From CAZBJJ01 sp964492245 (GTDB lineage: Bacteria; Spirochaetota; Spirochaetia; Treponematales; Breznakiellaceae): a stretch of DNA of 15,913 bases. Below are positions 15,730-15,913 of the stretch, piece by piece. The stretch lies in NCBI GenBank assembly GCA_964492245.1, contig CAZBJJ010000048.1, forward strand, positions 1 to 15,913. Direction: 5' to 3'. The position numbers were made by a program, and so were the translations under genes. Under the pieces are notes generated by a model that did no database searches, was not told where the DNA came from, and worked only from the letters and a program-made list of their open reading frames with translations. The first letter of the stretch is position 1, and every line of letters starts with the position of its first letter.

Positions 15730-15806
15730 TAAAAACCAACTCCTTATAAAAATGGGCAGGAAATAGGGGGAAAGCCCTATAGCCTTAGAGCTAGTGTATC
15801 AGTCTT

Positions 15807-15835
15807 TTTATAATTTGCCCAGCAAAAAACATCAA
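15807..15835 (-). promoter_or_regulatory. Sigma-70-type promoter of the transport operon
   Basis: On the minus strand TTGATG (15835-15830) and TATAAA (15812-15807) are separated by exactly 17 bp and match four and five of six consensus bases. Transcription would start near 15800, giving a leader of about 70 bases before ATG 15729. Spacing within the operon suggests this promoter serves all nine genes down to the epimerase. Confidence 0.65.
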
Positions 15836-15849
15836 TATTTGGTGTTTTT
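15825..15849. promoter_or_regulatory. Candidate operator: 25-bp inverted repeat over the -35 element
   Basis: AAAAACATCAA (15825-15835) and TTGGTGTTTTT (15839-15849) are complementary at ten of eleven positions around the spacer TAT. The left arm contains the whole -35 element of the operon promoter, so a bound dimer would block RNA polymerase. The size and symmetry suit a substrate-responsive repressor, but no regulator gene is in the window and the site matches no operator I can name. Confidence 0.5.
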
Positions 15850-15863
15850 CTTTTTTTCCCAAA

Positions 15864-15877
15864 ATATTGTCGATAAA
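15864..15877. promoter_or_regulatory. Possible shared regulatory motif, copy 2
   Basis: On the minus strand this reads TTTATCGACAATAT, fitting the same pattern TTTNTCGACAANAT as the motif at 227-240. It lies about 30 bp upstream of the -35 element of the transport operon, a position suited to an activator. The rest of 15730-15913 holds the leader and AT-rich DNA, with no further gene seen. Confidence 0.2.
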
Positions 15878-15913
15878 TACCCAGCGTCTTTAATTTTTTT
15901 ATTCCTTAAGGTA

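Noticed and set aside
15763..15780. Hairpin ATAGGG/CCCTAT in the leader of the transport operon
   Set aside because: Arms are only 6 bp with a 6-base loop, there is no T-run, and nothing resembles a known riboswitch or attenuator.

Overview
The window looks like a chromosomal carbohydrate-uptake locus from a diderm bacterium, most likely a spirochaete of the Treponema group. This assignment is inferred from three things: the exported proteins have non-lipoprotein signal peptides (for example ending SFA-QN) where Gram-positive bacteria would use lipoprotein binding proteins; the composition is moderate in GC; and there are palindrome-rich intergenic repeats. No rRNA or other marker gene is present to confirm it. 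No tRNA, CRISPR array, insertion sequence or phage gene was seen.

Layout. Positions 1-70 hold only the first 23 codons of a minus-strand secreted protein. A 272-bp AT-rich divergent intergenic region follows, with candidate promoters for both directions and an operator-like palindrome. manA (mannose-6-phosphate isomerase, plus strand) occupies 343-1506 and overlaps convergently by 32 bp with the end of a long minus-strand operon.

Read in its own direction, that operon starts near 15800 from a good sigma-70-type promoter overlapped by a 25-bp inverted repeat. It encodes: (1) a 973-aa exported solute-binding protein with two tandem beta-sandwich-like domains in front of the binding fold; (2, 3) a MalF/MalG-type permease pair; (4) an exported NHL beta-propeller/TPR protein ending in a YIP1-like membrane domain; (5) an exported protein resembling DUF5696; (6, 7) a second MalF/MalG-type pair; (8) a 570-aa solute-binding protein with an extra C-terminal beta-rich domain; (9) a cellobiose 2-epimerase-like enzyme. 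From gene 1 to gene 7 the genes overlap or lie within 8 bp of each other. Looser joints occur only before gene 8 (75 bp) and gene 9 (144 bp). The last gap carries a duplicated 54-bp repeat made of strong hairpins.

Inferred role: two CUT1-type ABC importers bring in oligosaccharides, the epimerase rearranges the reducing-end sugar of a beta-1,4-disaccharide (cellobiose or mannobiose), and ManA feeds mannose 6-phosphate into glycolysis. That points to beta-mannan or glucomannan fragments, but the substrate is not proven. No ABC ATPase, glycosidase of a familiar family, phosphorylase, sugar kinase or regulator is encoded here, so the importers probably share an ATPase from elsewhere. The least understood part is the NHL-TPR-YIP1 plus DUF5696-like pair, placed between two transporter cores and tied to them by overlapping reading frames.
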